Notes under the pieces: generated by a model
The model's input: the letters and a program-made list of their open reading frames with translations, nothing else
The model's database searches: none
What the model was told of the DNA's origin: nothing
Shown: positions 1-10,299 of the stretch, piece by piece
Layout: each line of letters begins with the position of its first letter
Position numbering within the stretch: the first letter of the stretch is position 1
Program-made: the position numbers and the translations under genes
DNA from: Gnetum montanum
Taxonomy: Eukaryota > Streptophyta > Gnetopsida > Gnetales > Gnetaceae
DNA: 48,540 nucleotides
Direction: 5' to 3'
Assembly: GCA_015680685.1 (NCBI GenBank)
Contig: MNCI01027100.1
Span: 164,174 to 212,713 of the forward strand

Positions 1-175
1 CTAGACTAAACCATACGTGACATATGCAAAACTAGTCTAGATGGGAAGACAGCGAACTGCGACCTAAGGCTAACTATCTAGGTGCCACAACTAGTCCATC
101 TGCGGAGTTCGACCGGATCGCGCGTGCGACGCTCGTTTCGTATGGTTGAGTGTAGGGGTACCTCGCGACTCATCA
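1..175 (+). mobile_element. R1: 3' end of an LTR, R5 family
   Basis: The segment aligns with the last ~177 bp of the 3' LTR of R5 (27357-27533), including the CTAGACTAAACCATACGTGA block, and ends in the family terminus CTCGCGACTCATCA at 175. No primer-binding site follows, so this is the end of a 3' LTR or a solo LTR whose body lies left of the window. The five bases after it (GACAT, 176-180) would be one copy of its target duplication; the other copy is outside the window. It keeps more CG dinucleotides than the R5 LTRs, which suggests a younger insertion. It appears to have landed inside the minus-strand element R2. Confidence 0.85.
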
Positions 176-693
176 GACATATAAATGAAAATTTGACATA
201 ATGTAACGAGAGTTTGTAAATTTGTAACCTACTAAGCTCTAGTTTAAGGCCATTTTGGGCTGTGCACATCAATTTAGAGTCATGGTGGACCATTGTATCT
301 GTGTTGAAAAAAAGAAAGAGGAATTACTAGTTTTAGGCCATAGTGGGTCAAAAGCGATAACAGTTTTAGGAGACTTAAAAGGAACCGACCATTTCTGATC
401 GTGGCTAGTTTAACGTCATTGTGGACATTCGTTGGTAGTTTAATGTCGTACTAGACGGTTGGTAGTTTAATGTTATTCCAGAAGCTTGATAGTTTGCTCT
501 AGTTATTGAGTTGTTTTTTTATTCTTCGTAGTTTTACGTGAGGGGTGGGACATGTAGGTACAATCTTATACTCCCCTTCCCCTTCACTGGAGATGTTAAA
601 AGGTAGGTCTGACCAAGAGACATCAGTGGGAATGGCTCCTATGTTTGTGTCGTCTAGTGCTTCCTCAGTTCTAGTAGGATCATGAGTTAACGG
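176..693 (-). other. Decayed 3' interior of element R2, no coding domain visible
   Basis: This stretch lies downstream of the R2 protease on the minus strand. The protease frame ends near 694, and a short open stretch follows on the minus strand down to about 520 (acidic, containing SSEGEGEYKIVPTCPTPHVK). Reverse transcriptase motifs are not recognisable. It also holds a small 27-bp tandem repeat. Confidence 0.45.
403..515. repeat. 27-bp tandem repeat, about 4 units
   Basis: TTGGTAGTTT begins at 432 and 459, and TTGATAGTTT at 486, giving an exact 27-bp period. A more diverged unit (GGCTAGTTTAACGTC) lies about 30 bp upstream at 403. Units share the core TAGTTTAATGT and differ in their second half. 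No function is evident. Confidence 0.7.
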
Positions 694-1413
694 TTAGTTC
701 ATGTCTTGAAGTGCGCTCATGGTTTCTTGTTTAGGATCAGAGAACTCAACCTCTGACCCTTGATCCATTCCTGAGCATGAGGAAGTGAGTGGTGTTGTTG
801 TGTTCCCATGTATGATGATTTCACTGCCCTCATAAGGTAGTTGGATTTCTTGATGGATTGGTGAGGATGAGGCTCTAAGTTGAGCTAGCCAAGGTCGTCC
901 TAGAATCAGATTGAACCTTGGCATTTCATCAACCACTACAAATTCAGTTGATGTGGGGAACTGGTCCGCTGCTACAAAATCCAAGGTAACGATGCCTTTT
1001 ACCATGAGACGGGAACCACTGAAGGATTTTAAAAAGGAAGTTGTTGTGGGCTGTATTTGCTCTGTAAGACCCAATTTTTTGATGATAGGAAAGGGTATTA
1101 TGTTTGTTGATGCACCATCATCAGCATGCACCCTATGTATCTTGAACTGGTTGACTTATATTATTATGAAAATAGGGGTTGTAGTGACCTCTTCAGTTTT
1201 CTCATCTCGCTTAATATCATTGGCACGAAATTCTAGGGATGTGGGCCTCGATTCTTGAGGTTGTGGGGACAATACTGCATAAATGGATGGCTCATCTATG
1301 GGAAGGTCCTCACTAATAGGAATCGAAGTCAACATATGCACGAGAGCTTCCCGATGTACCAGTGAGGTCATTACTAGATCGTACAGGCTTAGGGAGGTGT
1401 TCTTTTGTTTCAA
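694..1413 (-). pseudogene. R2 retropepsin (aspartic protease) remnant
   Basis: This is the protease part of a minus-strand Ty3/gypsy polyprotein. The frame reads VHADDGASTNIIP, the active-site loop (usual form D-[STN]-G; here D-D-G-A), then about 70 residues later FNLILGRPWLAQL, the second conserved motif of plant gypsy proteases, followed by a typical HQ(E)IQLPYEGS strand. The upstream part holds the pre-protease linker (ISEDLPIDEP). One in-frame TAA at 1156-1158 separates the two halves; the frame is otherwise continuous. The altered active site and the stop make it inactive. Gag lies upstream (1797-4264, same strand); 1414-1796 is a decayed linker of the same polyprotein. The lineage resembles Tat/Ogre-type elements by motif style. 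Confidence 0.8.
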
Positions 1414-1796
1414 GGGCTATGTGACTTGGGTTAATGCACTTGCTAGATCCTTACCACTTGGAATTCTCTTGTCTATGGAGACTTGGTCCATTTAACCCAG
1501 CATTCATATCTCTTGTGGAGGGATTCTTGTGTTAGTAACTGGGGATGCTGAGTTTGGGATACTGAGAGTCTCGGTATCTTTGTCTCGATGACTTGTGCTA
1601 GGCTCACTGGTGGACGGAACCATAGGAACAACATTCAGCGGTATGGGCTTTAGTGGTCCAATTCATGCCCATGATGTTCTTTTTCTAAGCACTCTCTTGT
1701 CATCCTGTCAGCAAGGTGCTATCACAAGGGTCACAGGGGAACTGTAGAGGGTTGCATGTTAGGGTGTTTTGGCACCCGGATCACGAAGGGAGTGGG

Positions 1797-4264
1797 TCAG
1801 GTTTCTGATGGTGTGTTTGCTGCTGTGATAGAAGGAGGTATCCGAACGACAAATAGTTTTTGTGGTACAGGGAATGTGCATATGAAAAAAGGGGTTTTGA
1901 AAGATGTTGAGGTAGATGTAGTTTCAGAAGGCCTGCAAATTGCAAAAGGTTTTCGAGGAATGTCTTGTCCATTGTCCACATGGATAGTGTTAATCACATA
2001 TGATGCATCATTAGTTTTGAGAGGATCCTTGTAGACCCCCATGGATTGGTGTTGGGGCTTTACTGGGTTTTTCTCATCAAATACTATTTCACCCTTGTTA
2101 ATCATGTGTTGTATATCTTGTTTTAAGGTGAAGTAGTAGTCAGTTTTGTGCCCACACCGTTGGTGATATTCGCGAAATCTGTCCAACCTAAAGCCTCTTA
2201 AAATGGGGGGCTCATCGGCTGTTGCTAAAGTTGGGTTTTTAGCCAACTCACAGAATCAATTATGTTTTTGGGACACCACAGGGGACATTTGTTTGTGTTT
2301 GATTAACCCGGCCTTTAGAAGTTGATCTAATAATTGTCAAGGTTTCATAGGTAAGGGTGTGTATTGGGTAGGATCTTTTCATTCAAATGTACGAGTGTGA
2401 CCCATGTTGGTGGTTTTAGCTGAGGAAGATTCAGGTGTAGGTGTAGATGTGGTTCTTTCATGGCTGGTTGGAGCAGCGAGTTGTCTTCCTTTCTGTCTTG
2501 AATTATTCGGTCTGGCTATCTCTGCCACTGCTACTATTGTCGTTTTGGATTTATCCTTGTTCTTCCTCATATGTTGGCTCCTAAAGGCTAAGTAAGCTGG
2601 ATCGTTACTTGATTGTACCACCTCTTCTATGTTTTTAATTTGTGCAAATGCTTAACTCAAAGTACGGGCACTCAAATAATAAAGTTTTGATTTAACGAAG
2701 TCATTCACAGAAGCCTTAAGGATGGTAAGAAAGTATGTTTTAGGGATGGGCTCGTGAAGTTCATTTAGGGTTGCACTTCATCTTTGGATAAATTTTGGTA
2801 CTAGCTTTAACGGTGCCTATTTAATCTAAATCAGACCATCTAGTGTGGCTTCAGGCTTTAAATTATATTTGAAATGGGTAATGAACTGATGTAACAAATC
2901 CTCTAGAGAGGATATGGAGTTACGGGGTAAAGCTCGGTACCAGTCTAAGGCTTTTCCTGTCAAGGACATAGCCAATACATGTAGAATTGCATGAGGCCAG
3001 GCCTGAAGCAATAGACATTCTAGTCGAAATGTTACCAAATGGGCGTTAAGATCTCCCTCTCCATTGTATTTGGTTAGTTGAGGTAATGAGATTCCCTTTG
3101 GTAAGGTTAACGATGAAACTAAAGGGTTGATTGGGTCATCTTGGTAGAAGTCCAACACCTTGACTTCCTTAGTGTTTGTAGTCTTAAGGCGCTTTACCTC
3201 CTCAGTTAATAAGTGCATCATTTTCTTTATGTCTGCCCACTCTTGGATGGTAGGTAGACCAGCTGGTTGAGTAGATTGTGATTGGTAATAGTTTGATTGT
3301 TGCATTGTTTGTGGAAAGGGAGACTATTGGATTGTCGGTTGTTGTGGTGGAAAAAAATTCAGAGATGGGATTGCAGGGTGTGGTATGTTGTAGTGAGTAG
3401 GTTAGTGTTGCTGAACAGCTAGTGGAACCCATTGCCTAACCACAGGTTGTGAGGTAAACCCTGAACGTGTTGGGCTAAGGTAATTAGAGGTGCTCCATGG
3501 GTTTGTACTTGTGGTATGTAGTGGGTGGACATGGAAGCTAGTATAACTGATGGCATCCCAATTACTTGAGGTCGGAAGATTGATCTTGCATTACTTTGAG
3601 GAGGGGGTTGTTGGGTCTGTACTTGCAGAGGTATGATGGAGATGGATGTATCAGATTGAATGTTGAGCATGGAGAAGGTGGGAATGGAAGTGGATACTCC
3701 CTATAGAGAAGTCGGTGCTTGAGTGTTTACAGATAAAGGAGGAAGTATGGTTTCTTCTAGGAAAGGTTGGAATGATGAGTTTGTATGGGCATGAGGACTG
3801 ATGGTATGGTATGAATCCGCATGCTCAGATTGGGCCGCAAAGTCATCTTTCTCATCTCCACTCTGGGGCTCTATCGACGATGGCTAGAAGGTTTGATTCC
3901 TTACCATGAGAAGCTAAGATATGAGTTGATGATGGGGCTTGGAAAGGGGGATCACATCAAATAGTGAGGGAGTAAACTCATGACCTTCCTTGTAAATGAG
4001 CTCATATTTTCACTTTGCTTTTCTTTCTATGTGGTCGATAGGCAAGTTGGCTTGAATCTTCACAAAAATGAAGTTATATTGTTTTGGTGTTAGGATTGTG
4101 TAAGTAGGGTCCTTGCCCTGTAGCCTAAGTGACTAGTGAGTTGAACCTTGAGGGTTTATCACTTCAATGGTAGTTATGGGTTCTGTTGCAGTTACAGGGT
4201 TTGAGGTCCCGGCCCCAAAGTCAGAGATTTGCAGCATCGCTGTGTTGATCTGGAAAGATTCCAT
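1797..4264 (-). pseudogene. R2 gag polyprotein remnant (Tat-like)
   Basis: The probable start is the minus-strand ATG at 4264 (MESFQINTAML...), just inside the PBS. Domains in order: a Q/P-rich N-terminal part (about 3680-3300); the retrotransposon gag core at 3305-2826, with ISLPQLTKYNGEGDLNAHLV, then LTGKALDWYRALP, then SISSLEDLLHQFITHF; and a C-terminal RFREYHQRCGHKTDYYFTLK motif at about 2190, the form of zinc-knuckle-like segment seen in plant Tat-type gags. Domains sit in different frames and are split by stops and indels (for example near 2820 and 2345-2380), so no protein is made. Gag normally coats the RNA genome in cytoplasmic particles. Confidence 0.8.
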
Positions 4265-4630
4265 AGTAGCGTAAGTAAGCTAGCTTGACAAGTTGGGTGT
4301 GAGTAAGCTAGCTTGACAAGCTGGGTGTGTACTAGGAAAGATGCAGGTTGTAAGTACTGAGAGGAGTTCATTGTGATCGATCGATGGTGGTGGTGGGAAC
4401 GTTACTTGGTAGGCTATCTATGAAGCGGCTTGTTTAAGCAGCATGTGTACGCTATTTGGGTTTTGATGATGTAGTTGTAGAGTTTGAAAGTGCTGGGCAT
4501 AACGTAAGAGGTTTAGCATGAGCAGAATAGGGTGAGCTTGAGCAAGCTGGGATTGAGTTTGGTGCTTGGTTTGTGCAGCATTTAAATGGTAGTGTGATCA
4601 ATGTTCTGATGGGACGGTAAATAGGTTAGG

Positions 4631-4647
4631 CCCTCCTTCTAGCGCCA
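4631..4647 (-). other. R2 primer-binding site
   Basis: On the minus strand TGGCGCTAGAAGGAGGG begins 9 bases inside the LTR end. TGG matches the CCA tail of a tRNA primer. This sequence differs from the tRNA-Asp-type PBS of the other elements in the window, so R2 is a separate lineage. I cannot name the primer tRNA with confidence. Confidence 0.65.
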
Positions 4648-5169
4648 ATTTACTGTGTTGATCGAAATCGTTGGCGTTAGGCTAGAAGTGAAAAAAAAAT
4701 ACAGAAAGATTGCTGGAGAGGCATAACTGACCCTACCTTCATGCGAGGGCAAGCTAGAAAAGAAAAAAGAGGCATAGTGCCTTGGATGGTCTACATGAAA
4801 ATCAACCAAGGACTTCCCTGAGTGTAAGCTATGGCTTGCGCTGGGGTTATCATAACTGGTGACATATGAAATGTAAACAAAGCATAACCGCGATGGCGTA
4901 CACAAAAGCGTAAAATAGATAAAAATAGAGCAAACAATGTAATGGAAGGCAATAATGAACTGTATTGTATTGCTTAACAAGGATGTGCACTAGTCAAAGC
5001 GTAGTTGCGTGTGTGGATGACATGTCAAGTGCTAAGCCCCAGAGTGATGTGTTTACAGGTTCTTGGATGTTAGGAGTCACATGCAGCCGAGCGTCGAAAG
5101 TTGTTAGTTGATGCTTCCAAAGCCATTAACTTCCAAAATTTCCAAGCCTATTTATGTGAATGGATGGGG

Positions 5170-5178
5170 TATTTATAA
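5170..5178 (-). promoter_or_regulatory. TATA box of the R2 LTR
   Basis: TTATAAATA on the minus strand, in the middle of the LTR and downstream of the repeat-rich U3. It is the best core-promoter match in this LTR. Confidence 0.5.
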
Positions 5179-5774
5179 GGTTTGGCTAGGCTTGGGTGCA
5201 AAATTCATGGATGGAATCAACGGCTGAGAAATGAGAGGAAAATAGATCATGTGACAGGTGTTTGATGGACAGCTGTGTGTGAATTAGATGTGCGTAGGTA
5301 GGCTACATTCTTGACCAGATGCACTGTATCTTACAGCGTGTATTGGCTTACGCAAGCTAGCTTATGCCCATAGAAGCAGATATAATTTGGAACATAAGAG
5401 CTTGACAAGCTCACAAATGGTGAAAATTTACAATAAAAATGATAATGTACAACAAGAGAAATTGACTCTAGTTCGCTTGGGACTTCTTGATCCATGGATT
5501 GACTGTTGCAGGGTGCCGATGTGAGTGGTTTTGTGGCTGTTTGAGGCATTTCTGTTTCACAAAAGCTTCCAGTGTGAGTTTATTTTATGTTGGCGTGTCC
5601 TCAGCATGTGTTTGGCATGCTTTTGATTGGGTGTGATCAGTACTCATGCTGCCAGTGTGACCTTAGCGTGACCTGGGCATGAGTAAGATGAAAATGATAC
5701 ATTTCACACCAATTTTTTCTCTTTGAAGCCTGTTCTTTGAGTGTAACAATTGCCTGATTATGGTTGACCCTGAG

Positions 5775-6275
5775 AATGAACTGCATCTTGAAAACTGAGC
5801 TTGGGTGTGCCTTGATTTGAGCCACTTTTGGTAGCTCACGTTGGACTCATGCTACCAGCATGAGTTGAGATTGACCCCAACGTGAATAACAAAATATTTA
5901 TGATTTTGGACCTGAAGTCTGGAATTTTGGAGGCTAGGACTTGATGTAGTCATCAATGGACATTGAGGATGACTTGCACCTTCAAAGTCAGACCATTTTG
6001 ACTCGGTTTTAGGGCTCTTGGAGTTTGTTCATGCTGGGCGTGATCTGCACTCACGTTGTACTCACGATGCCAGTGTGAGCTGAACATGACCTGAGCATGA
6101 CCTCAGCGTGACTAAGAAAATTTGTACAATCTAGCCCAAAATCCAAACTCTTGAATGTTGAAACTTGAAGTGGACAATAGTGACCCTATGAAGATGACTT
6201 GCACCCTCGAAGTTAGACCATTTTAACTTAATTTTGAAGTCGTTGGAGTTGCTCACACTGAGGGCAAGCCCAGTG
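5775..6275 (-). repeat. 225-bp diverged tandem repeats in R2 U3
   Basis: GACTTGCACC followed by a run like TTCAAAGTCAGACCATTTT occurs at 5971 and again at 6196 (CTCGAAGTTAGACCATTTT), a 225-bp period; each is followed about 35 bp later by TTGGAGTT and a CATGC/CACAC-type segment. A third, much weaker unit starts near 5777 (GAACTGCATCTTGAAAACTGAGC). Repeats of this kind in U3 often multiply enhancer segments in plant LTR elements. Confidence 0.65.
6080..6112 (-). repeat. 11-bp direct repeats
   Basis: Three consecutive 11-mers read CTGAACATGAC, CTGAGCATGAC and CTCAGCGTGAC on the plus strand. Related pairs appear near 5660-5685 (CTTAGCGTGAC, CTGGGCATGAG). They lie within the longer U3 repeat. Confidence 0.6.
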
Positions 6276-6407
6276 TGAGCTCCATGCCTTAGTCAAATTT
6301 TTGCCTCCCAAAAGCTTAAAAGGCTCTAAGTTGTTCTTGTTTCAAAGTGTTAGGCTGAAATTAGTGGTGTTTCAGTGGCTACCTTATTTCCACCCCTAAA
6401 TCTGTCA

Positions 6408-7574
6408 TTACAAATTAGATACTCTGGAGTAGGTTTGGTATTTGTCATTGAAGAGCTCCAACATCGTACTCCATCGCTTGATTAATTCTGGCTCTAAAGA
6501 TCGGTACCAGCTTTTTGTTTCCTTGATGAGTGTTTAGGGGAATAGCTTGAGTTTCTACCATTCATTTTCAATATTCTATAGGGTGCAGGCATCATGAAAT
6601 CCTTGAAGGTGAGTTTGCAGGTCACAAATCTGGGGATGTTGTTCATATCAAAGGCGCTTGATCCGACTATCTCTCAAGTGCCTGGTAGGTATGTGAACTA
6701 CCTCTACTATGTTAAACATGCTTCAAGTGGCAAGTAGTGGTTCATCAAAGTCATGGTACTGATGATGGTCATGTCATCTATGATGGTCTCTGCTACCTCT
6801 CCTTTCATTACGGTGAGACTCCCATAACCGTCCACACCCTTGGTCATGACGTTCCTATTGACATCCTCGATCATGTCGGTCTCAACAATCACCATCATTA
6901 CAATCCCTCCTATGATGGTTGCAGTTAGATTCAGAACCTGATGAAGCTAAGGTGGAAAAAGGGGAAAGAGAAGAGGGGGGAGGATTGCCATCCCCACTGT
7001 GTCGATCATCTTCTCTTCCATGACGATGACCTCGATCTTCACGTTCATCTTCACCTTTGTCATGATCTCCTCTTGGGGATCCCTCAGCATCTTGGAACTC
7101 ACTGTCACTTGAACCTTTACTCTGTATGATGGATCAAATGTTTTGACGCAGGGGAAAAGATGTGGTAGAACAGGGACCGTGAGGAATAGGTTCCTCATCA
7201 TCATGTTGGGCCTGCAGGGACAACAAGTTACTGGACCATTTGCCCTTTGCTTGTTCATGGTGTTTTGCCTACTGTAGGTCTCATTTATGTTATGCCTCAT
7301 TTGGACGATAGTCCTAATAATCATGATCCTCCATCATATACTCCTCAAATCTATCTTGAATGCCCAATCTGATAAGAGTTTAGAGTAGCATTTCAGAAAC
7401 TAATTGATCAGGGGGCAATATAATGTTGCCCTCCATGTCTCGCCATTGCATCTACTCATCCTGATGTAGGATGAAGGTGGAGTTGGGTATATACTTATCT
7501 AGATGAGTATATACCACCCAACAATCCTGGGGCACTTGTGGGTTGGATTCATCTCGCCTATGAGAAGAAGACAT
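6408..7574 (-). pseudogene. R3 gag, 5' part, cut by R2
   Basis: The minus-strand start is ATG at 7574 (MSSSHRR...). The N-terminal module aligns with R8 gag: YTHLDKYIPNSTFILHQDE then a stop then MQWRDMEGNIILPPD (about 7510-7415), matching R8 YTHPDEYVPDF and RWRDMQGNIVLPPD. The basic His/Arg-rich region follows, then the gag core up to the match with the R8 LEPETIRRWSTMLELF segment near 6500. The alignment stops at 6408, where the R2 LTR begins, so R2 inserted here and the rest of R3 lies left of R2. Several stops and frameshifts make it inactive. Confidence 0.8.
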
Positions 7575-7716
7575 TTTATTGTTAAATAACAAATAGCTTG
7601 GTTTGTTGTACTCTTACCTAAGTCATTTAGCATGAGTAGATTTCAATGTAATGGGTCTGTTCCAACAAAATGACTGATGATCTTACTAAGGCTAGATAGC
7701 ACATGGAAGACTAACA

Positions 7717-7735
7717 ATCCCCGACAACAACACCA
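7717..7735 (-). other. R3 primer-binding site, tRNA-Asp type
   Basis: The minus-strand sequence TGGTGTTGTTGTCGGGGAT is one base inside the LTR end. It matches the complement of the plant tRNA-Asp 3' end (TGGCGCCGTTGCCGGGGAT) except at four positions, all C-to-T. Confidence 0.75.
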
Positions 7736-7736
7736 A

Positions 7737-8605
7737 TGATGAGCGGTGAGGTACCCCTACACCCAACCATATGAATCACAAGTGTTCACATGCGATCCGG
7801 TCAAATTCTGAAGACTTTGAGCACTTATGCACAGTATTCTAGCCATCAAAATCCTAGTTAGAATGGTGATTGTCCTCTCAACCTCACCTATGACATTCTA
7901 GAACAATGGTTAAGTGAGACTGAGGCATATGATTTGTTATGTGTTTTCTTTTATTCTTAATATTTAATTCTTCTAATATAGGAAGTAAAAGGGCTAGATA
8001 ATTAAAGATTTCACTACTCTATCGCTCAACTACTCCTAGCATAAGCAACCGTTCCCACCCTCCGTGCACATCCTAAGCATGTCCTAATTACTACTGGGTT
8101 GCCAGACATTAAGTGTCATTAGGTTGCTAAGTGTTAGACATATGTTCGAGGTGGTCATGCTTATGTGTTCTTGTGGACTACTAAAACGTACTATGACTAC
8201 AAAGTGATAACAGAAGAATGAAAATTATTAAAGTATTAAAATATTAATGCTTAAGTAATCTAGTTCAAATGTTGCAAGGAATGTTCAAAAAGCTTGTCTT
8301 TATTGTCATTCATGCTAATGGGCTCAGGTGCATTAGTGCTCGAATAAAGAGCCGTACACTCTTTGAACTATATCTATGGGCACTTGGAAAATAATCTAAC
8401 TCCTACAGAAACAAACTAGAAGAGCTTCGCTACAATTTGAACAAAAGGTACCATAAATGTGGTGGGTGCACACATATTTATAGTAGAAAATGGACTCTGC
8501 ATTGACGAGGCCACGTCAATGCTTGAATATCTACGTCGATGCGGCCGTGTTAATGAGGCTTCGTTGACACGACCTAGTCAACGCAATGGACTGGATGCTT
8601 TATCA
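7737..8605 (-). mobile_element. R3 5' LTR (869 bp)
   Basis: The plus-strand end TGATGAGCGGTGAGGTACCC (7737) is the complement of the conserved family LTR terminus, and the far end is TTTATCA at 8605, giving a 5'-TGATA...CATCA-3' LTR on the minus strand. Length fits the family (794-878 bp). The TATA box is the complement of CATATTTATA at 8472-8481. The U3 carries TTGAC/TGACG inverted repeats instead of the GATATC array of its relatives. The flank GAATT (8606-8610) would be its target duplication, which cannot be checked because the other end is outside. Confidence 0.75.
8501..8583 (-). promoter_or_regulatory. Inverted TTGAC/TGACG pairs upstream of the R3 TATA box
   Basis: ATTGACG at 8501-8507 is inverted as CGTCAAT at 8514-8520 (6-bp spacer), and CGTTGAC at 8562-8568 is inverted as GTCAACG at 8577-8583 (8-bp spacer). 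On the minus strand they lie 20-110 bp upstream of the TATA box. TTGAC is the W-box core (WRKY factors) and TGACG the core of bZIP TGA sites; binding is inference. Confidence 0.55.
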
Positions 8606-9163
8606 GAATTAAACTTGTGACTTGGGGTTACCACACCAAGACCCATACCACTAGACTAACACCTCATTGTTAAATATAAATATATTATAGTCAGTTTATA
8701 ACTTTAAAAGTTTTTGTCGAGAGCATGAGTTAGAAATGAAGAATGAAAAGGAGTAGATGGCATTGTTAAAGTGCTAATAGTATGATCTTGTTAAATGTCT
8801 TAATCCATAATCTACTTCAAATAAACAAGAATGTTCATTTAGTTGTTCTTCAAGTATTTTGTGAATGATGGAAAAGTCAAACATCCATTAACTTATGTAG
8901 GCTATACTCTCTTGGCTACCTTATATATAATATAGTTCAGTGTTGTCACTTCCCTTCATCAAGCCTATCTTCTTTTATTTTTATCTTCATTTTTCTATAC
9001 TTCTTATCTACTCATTTGTCTCTTCTCCACATATGGTTTCATTATTTTTTTACAAAATTTTTATTCATGCTAACTTAGTGTTTTATCTAGTAGTTGTTGG
9101 ATATAGCAATTTGTTGTAGATGTTTTCTTTTATTCTTGCTAGCTTCTTTCTACGATTGTTTTA
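8606..9163. other. AT-rich non-coding flank of R4
   Basis: No gene, RNA or element end is visible. The last ~90 bp (GATATAGCAATTTGTTGTAG, then pyrimidine-rich DNA) match the repeat units at 15960-16020 and 18160-18240 on the other side of R4, so R4 inserted into this repeat. 9159-9163 is TTTTA, the left target duplication of R4. Confidence 0.6.
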
Positions 9164-10202
9164 TGGTGTAGGGACATCTCTTCCGATCCTCTTGTTCTTC
9201 CCTACGTGTATGATTTGCAAGTTTTGGATACTAGAGAGAAGTCTTAGAGGACTATAGGATGTCTTGGCTAAGGCTTGGAAATGACAAGAGATGTCTAGAA
9301 ATTAGAGGAGACAACTTACTATTTGGACTAACATATTGGATGAGACATCTCAACTAAGAAGACAACATCTTAGGTAAGATGTCTTACCAAAACCTAAGAC
9401 ATATTAGACAAGACATCTCATCTAATAATGAGACGTCTCAAGCAAGATGTATTATGAGAAGTGAAGACATCTTGGCCCTAAAAGAGATGTCTCATAGAAA
9501 TAGTAGACGTCTTGCTAGAGAACTAGGTTGACATAGAGATGTTTTTCCAAGGTCAAAGATGACTTGTACGGATAGGGAAACTTCTGAAAACACTTGTTCC
9601 AATTTGGGAAATAGCTAGAATGTGATGAAAAAGGATGGAAATAATTAGGAAGAATGTGAGAAGGCTTGGAAAAAATTTGAAGAGCCTGAAGTTGAGTTGA
9701 GGAAAGGTTTCTAGGATTTTTGTCTTCCGAGTTGACATAAATATTGATGTATTCATTGTTTTAGGAAAAGAATGAGAAAAAGTGAGAGCTCTTAAGATTG
9801 AAGAGTTGAGTAAGAGAGAGTGGATGAGCACATTGAATGAGTGTAACTGGGAATTTCAGCTCTAAGACCAACTTGTGGTGTGTTGGTCTATGTGTTTTAT
9901 TCTCTTGTGTCTTACTTGTGAGGCGAGATCTTCATCCCAAGTTATGGGAGAGATTCTCTATTGATTGCATGTTGCATTGAGAATAGTCATTGTATGGTTG
10001 TGGAGCCTTATGCTTTGCAATATTGTTTGAGTATGATAGGTTTTGGATGCATGTGGGTTTTGAGAACCCTATTGTAGTCTTCTAATAAATTAATTGAAGA
10101 CAGTTAGTTTTCTTGCTTTCTAGCAAAACTTTTTTGTCTTTACATAATATTTGGATTTAGTACTTGAAGGTGATTAATTAGTGGAGTGAACCTACTCTGG
10201 CA
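9164..10202 (+). mobile_element. R4 5' LTR
   Basis: Begins TGGTGTAGGGACA and aligns along its length with the 3' LTR at 14837-15820. It ends near CTCTGGCA just before the PBS; the exact 3' edge is uncertain by a few bases. Its first ~380 bp (U3) hold a dense array of GAGACGTCTC-like palindromes. It has no coding content. Confidence 0.8.
9171..9545 (+). promoter_or_regulatory. Array of degenerate GAGACGTCTC palindromes in R4 U3
   Basis: About a dozen copies of [AG]GA[CT][AG]TCT[CT] occur, including a perfect palindrome GAGACGTCTC at 9430-9439 and TAGACGTCTT at 9504-9513. Most others are GACATC or GATGTC, the two products of cytosine deamination at the central CG. The 3' LTR repeats the pattern at 14880-15190. 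GACGTC is the bZIP C-box core; use as a binding array is inference. Confidence 0.6.
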
Positions 10203-10206
10203 TTAT

Positions 10207-10220
10207 TGGCATCGAGGCCT
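10207..10220 (+). other. R4 primer-binding site (initiator-Met-like)
   Basis: TGGCATCGAGGCCT resembles the plant initiator tRNA-Met PBS TGGTATCAGAGCC with three mismatches, and lies a few bases after the LTR end. Confidence 0.5.
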
Positions 10221-10299
10221 AGTTTTATTGTTGCTCAGATTTTGGTTGAGGATTTTGTCAATTTTAGCTGGCACCCAAGAAAAAACAGGTGCAAGCTTT

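Larger units (their letters stand above)
4656..6407 (-). mobile_element. R2 5' LTR (about 1.75 kb)
   Basis: The minus-strand LTR starts TGACAG at 6407 and ends CAACA at 4656, next to the PBS. The right edge is fixed because R3 gag homology starts at exactly 6408: TTACAAATTAGA there aligns with TTACGCAAGTTAGA in the complement of the R8 gag. A TATA box (minus-strand TTATAAATA) lies at 5170-5178, so U3 is about 5180-6407 and R/U5 about 4656-5150. U3 contains 225-bp and 11-bp tandem repeats. The matching 3' LTR is not in the window. It holds no gene; short open stretches here are chance. Confidence 0.7.

Noticed and set aside
911-1258. 115-codon plus-strand frame
   Set aside because: Antisense shadow of the R2 protease, whose motifs lie on the minus strand.
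6737-7129. His/Asp-rich plus-strand frames
   Set aside because: Antisense to the basic region of R3 gag, where repeated CAT/GAT codons give His/Asp-rich shadows.
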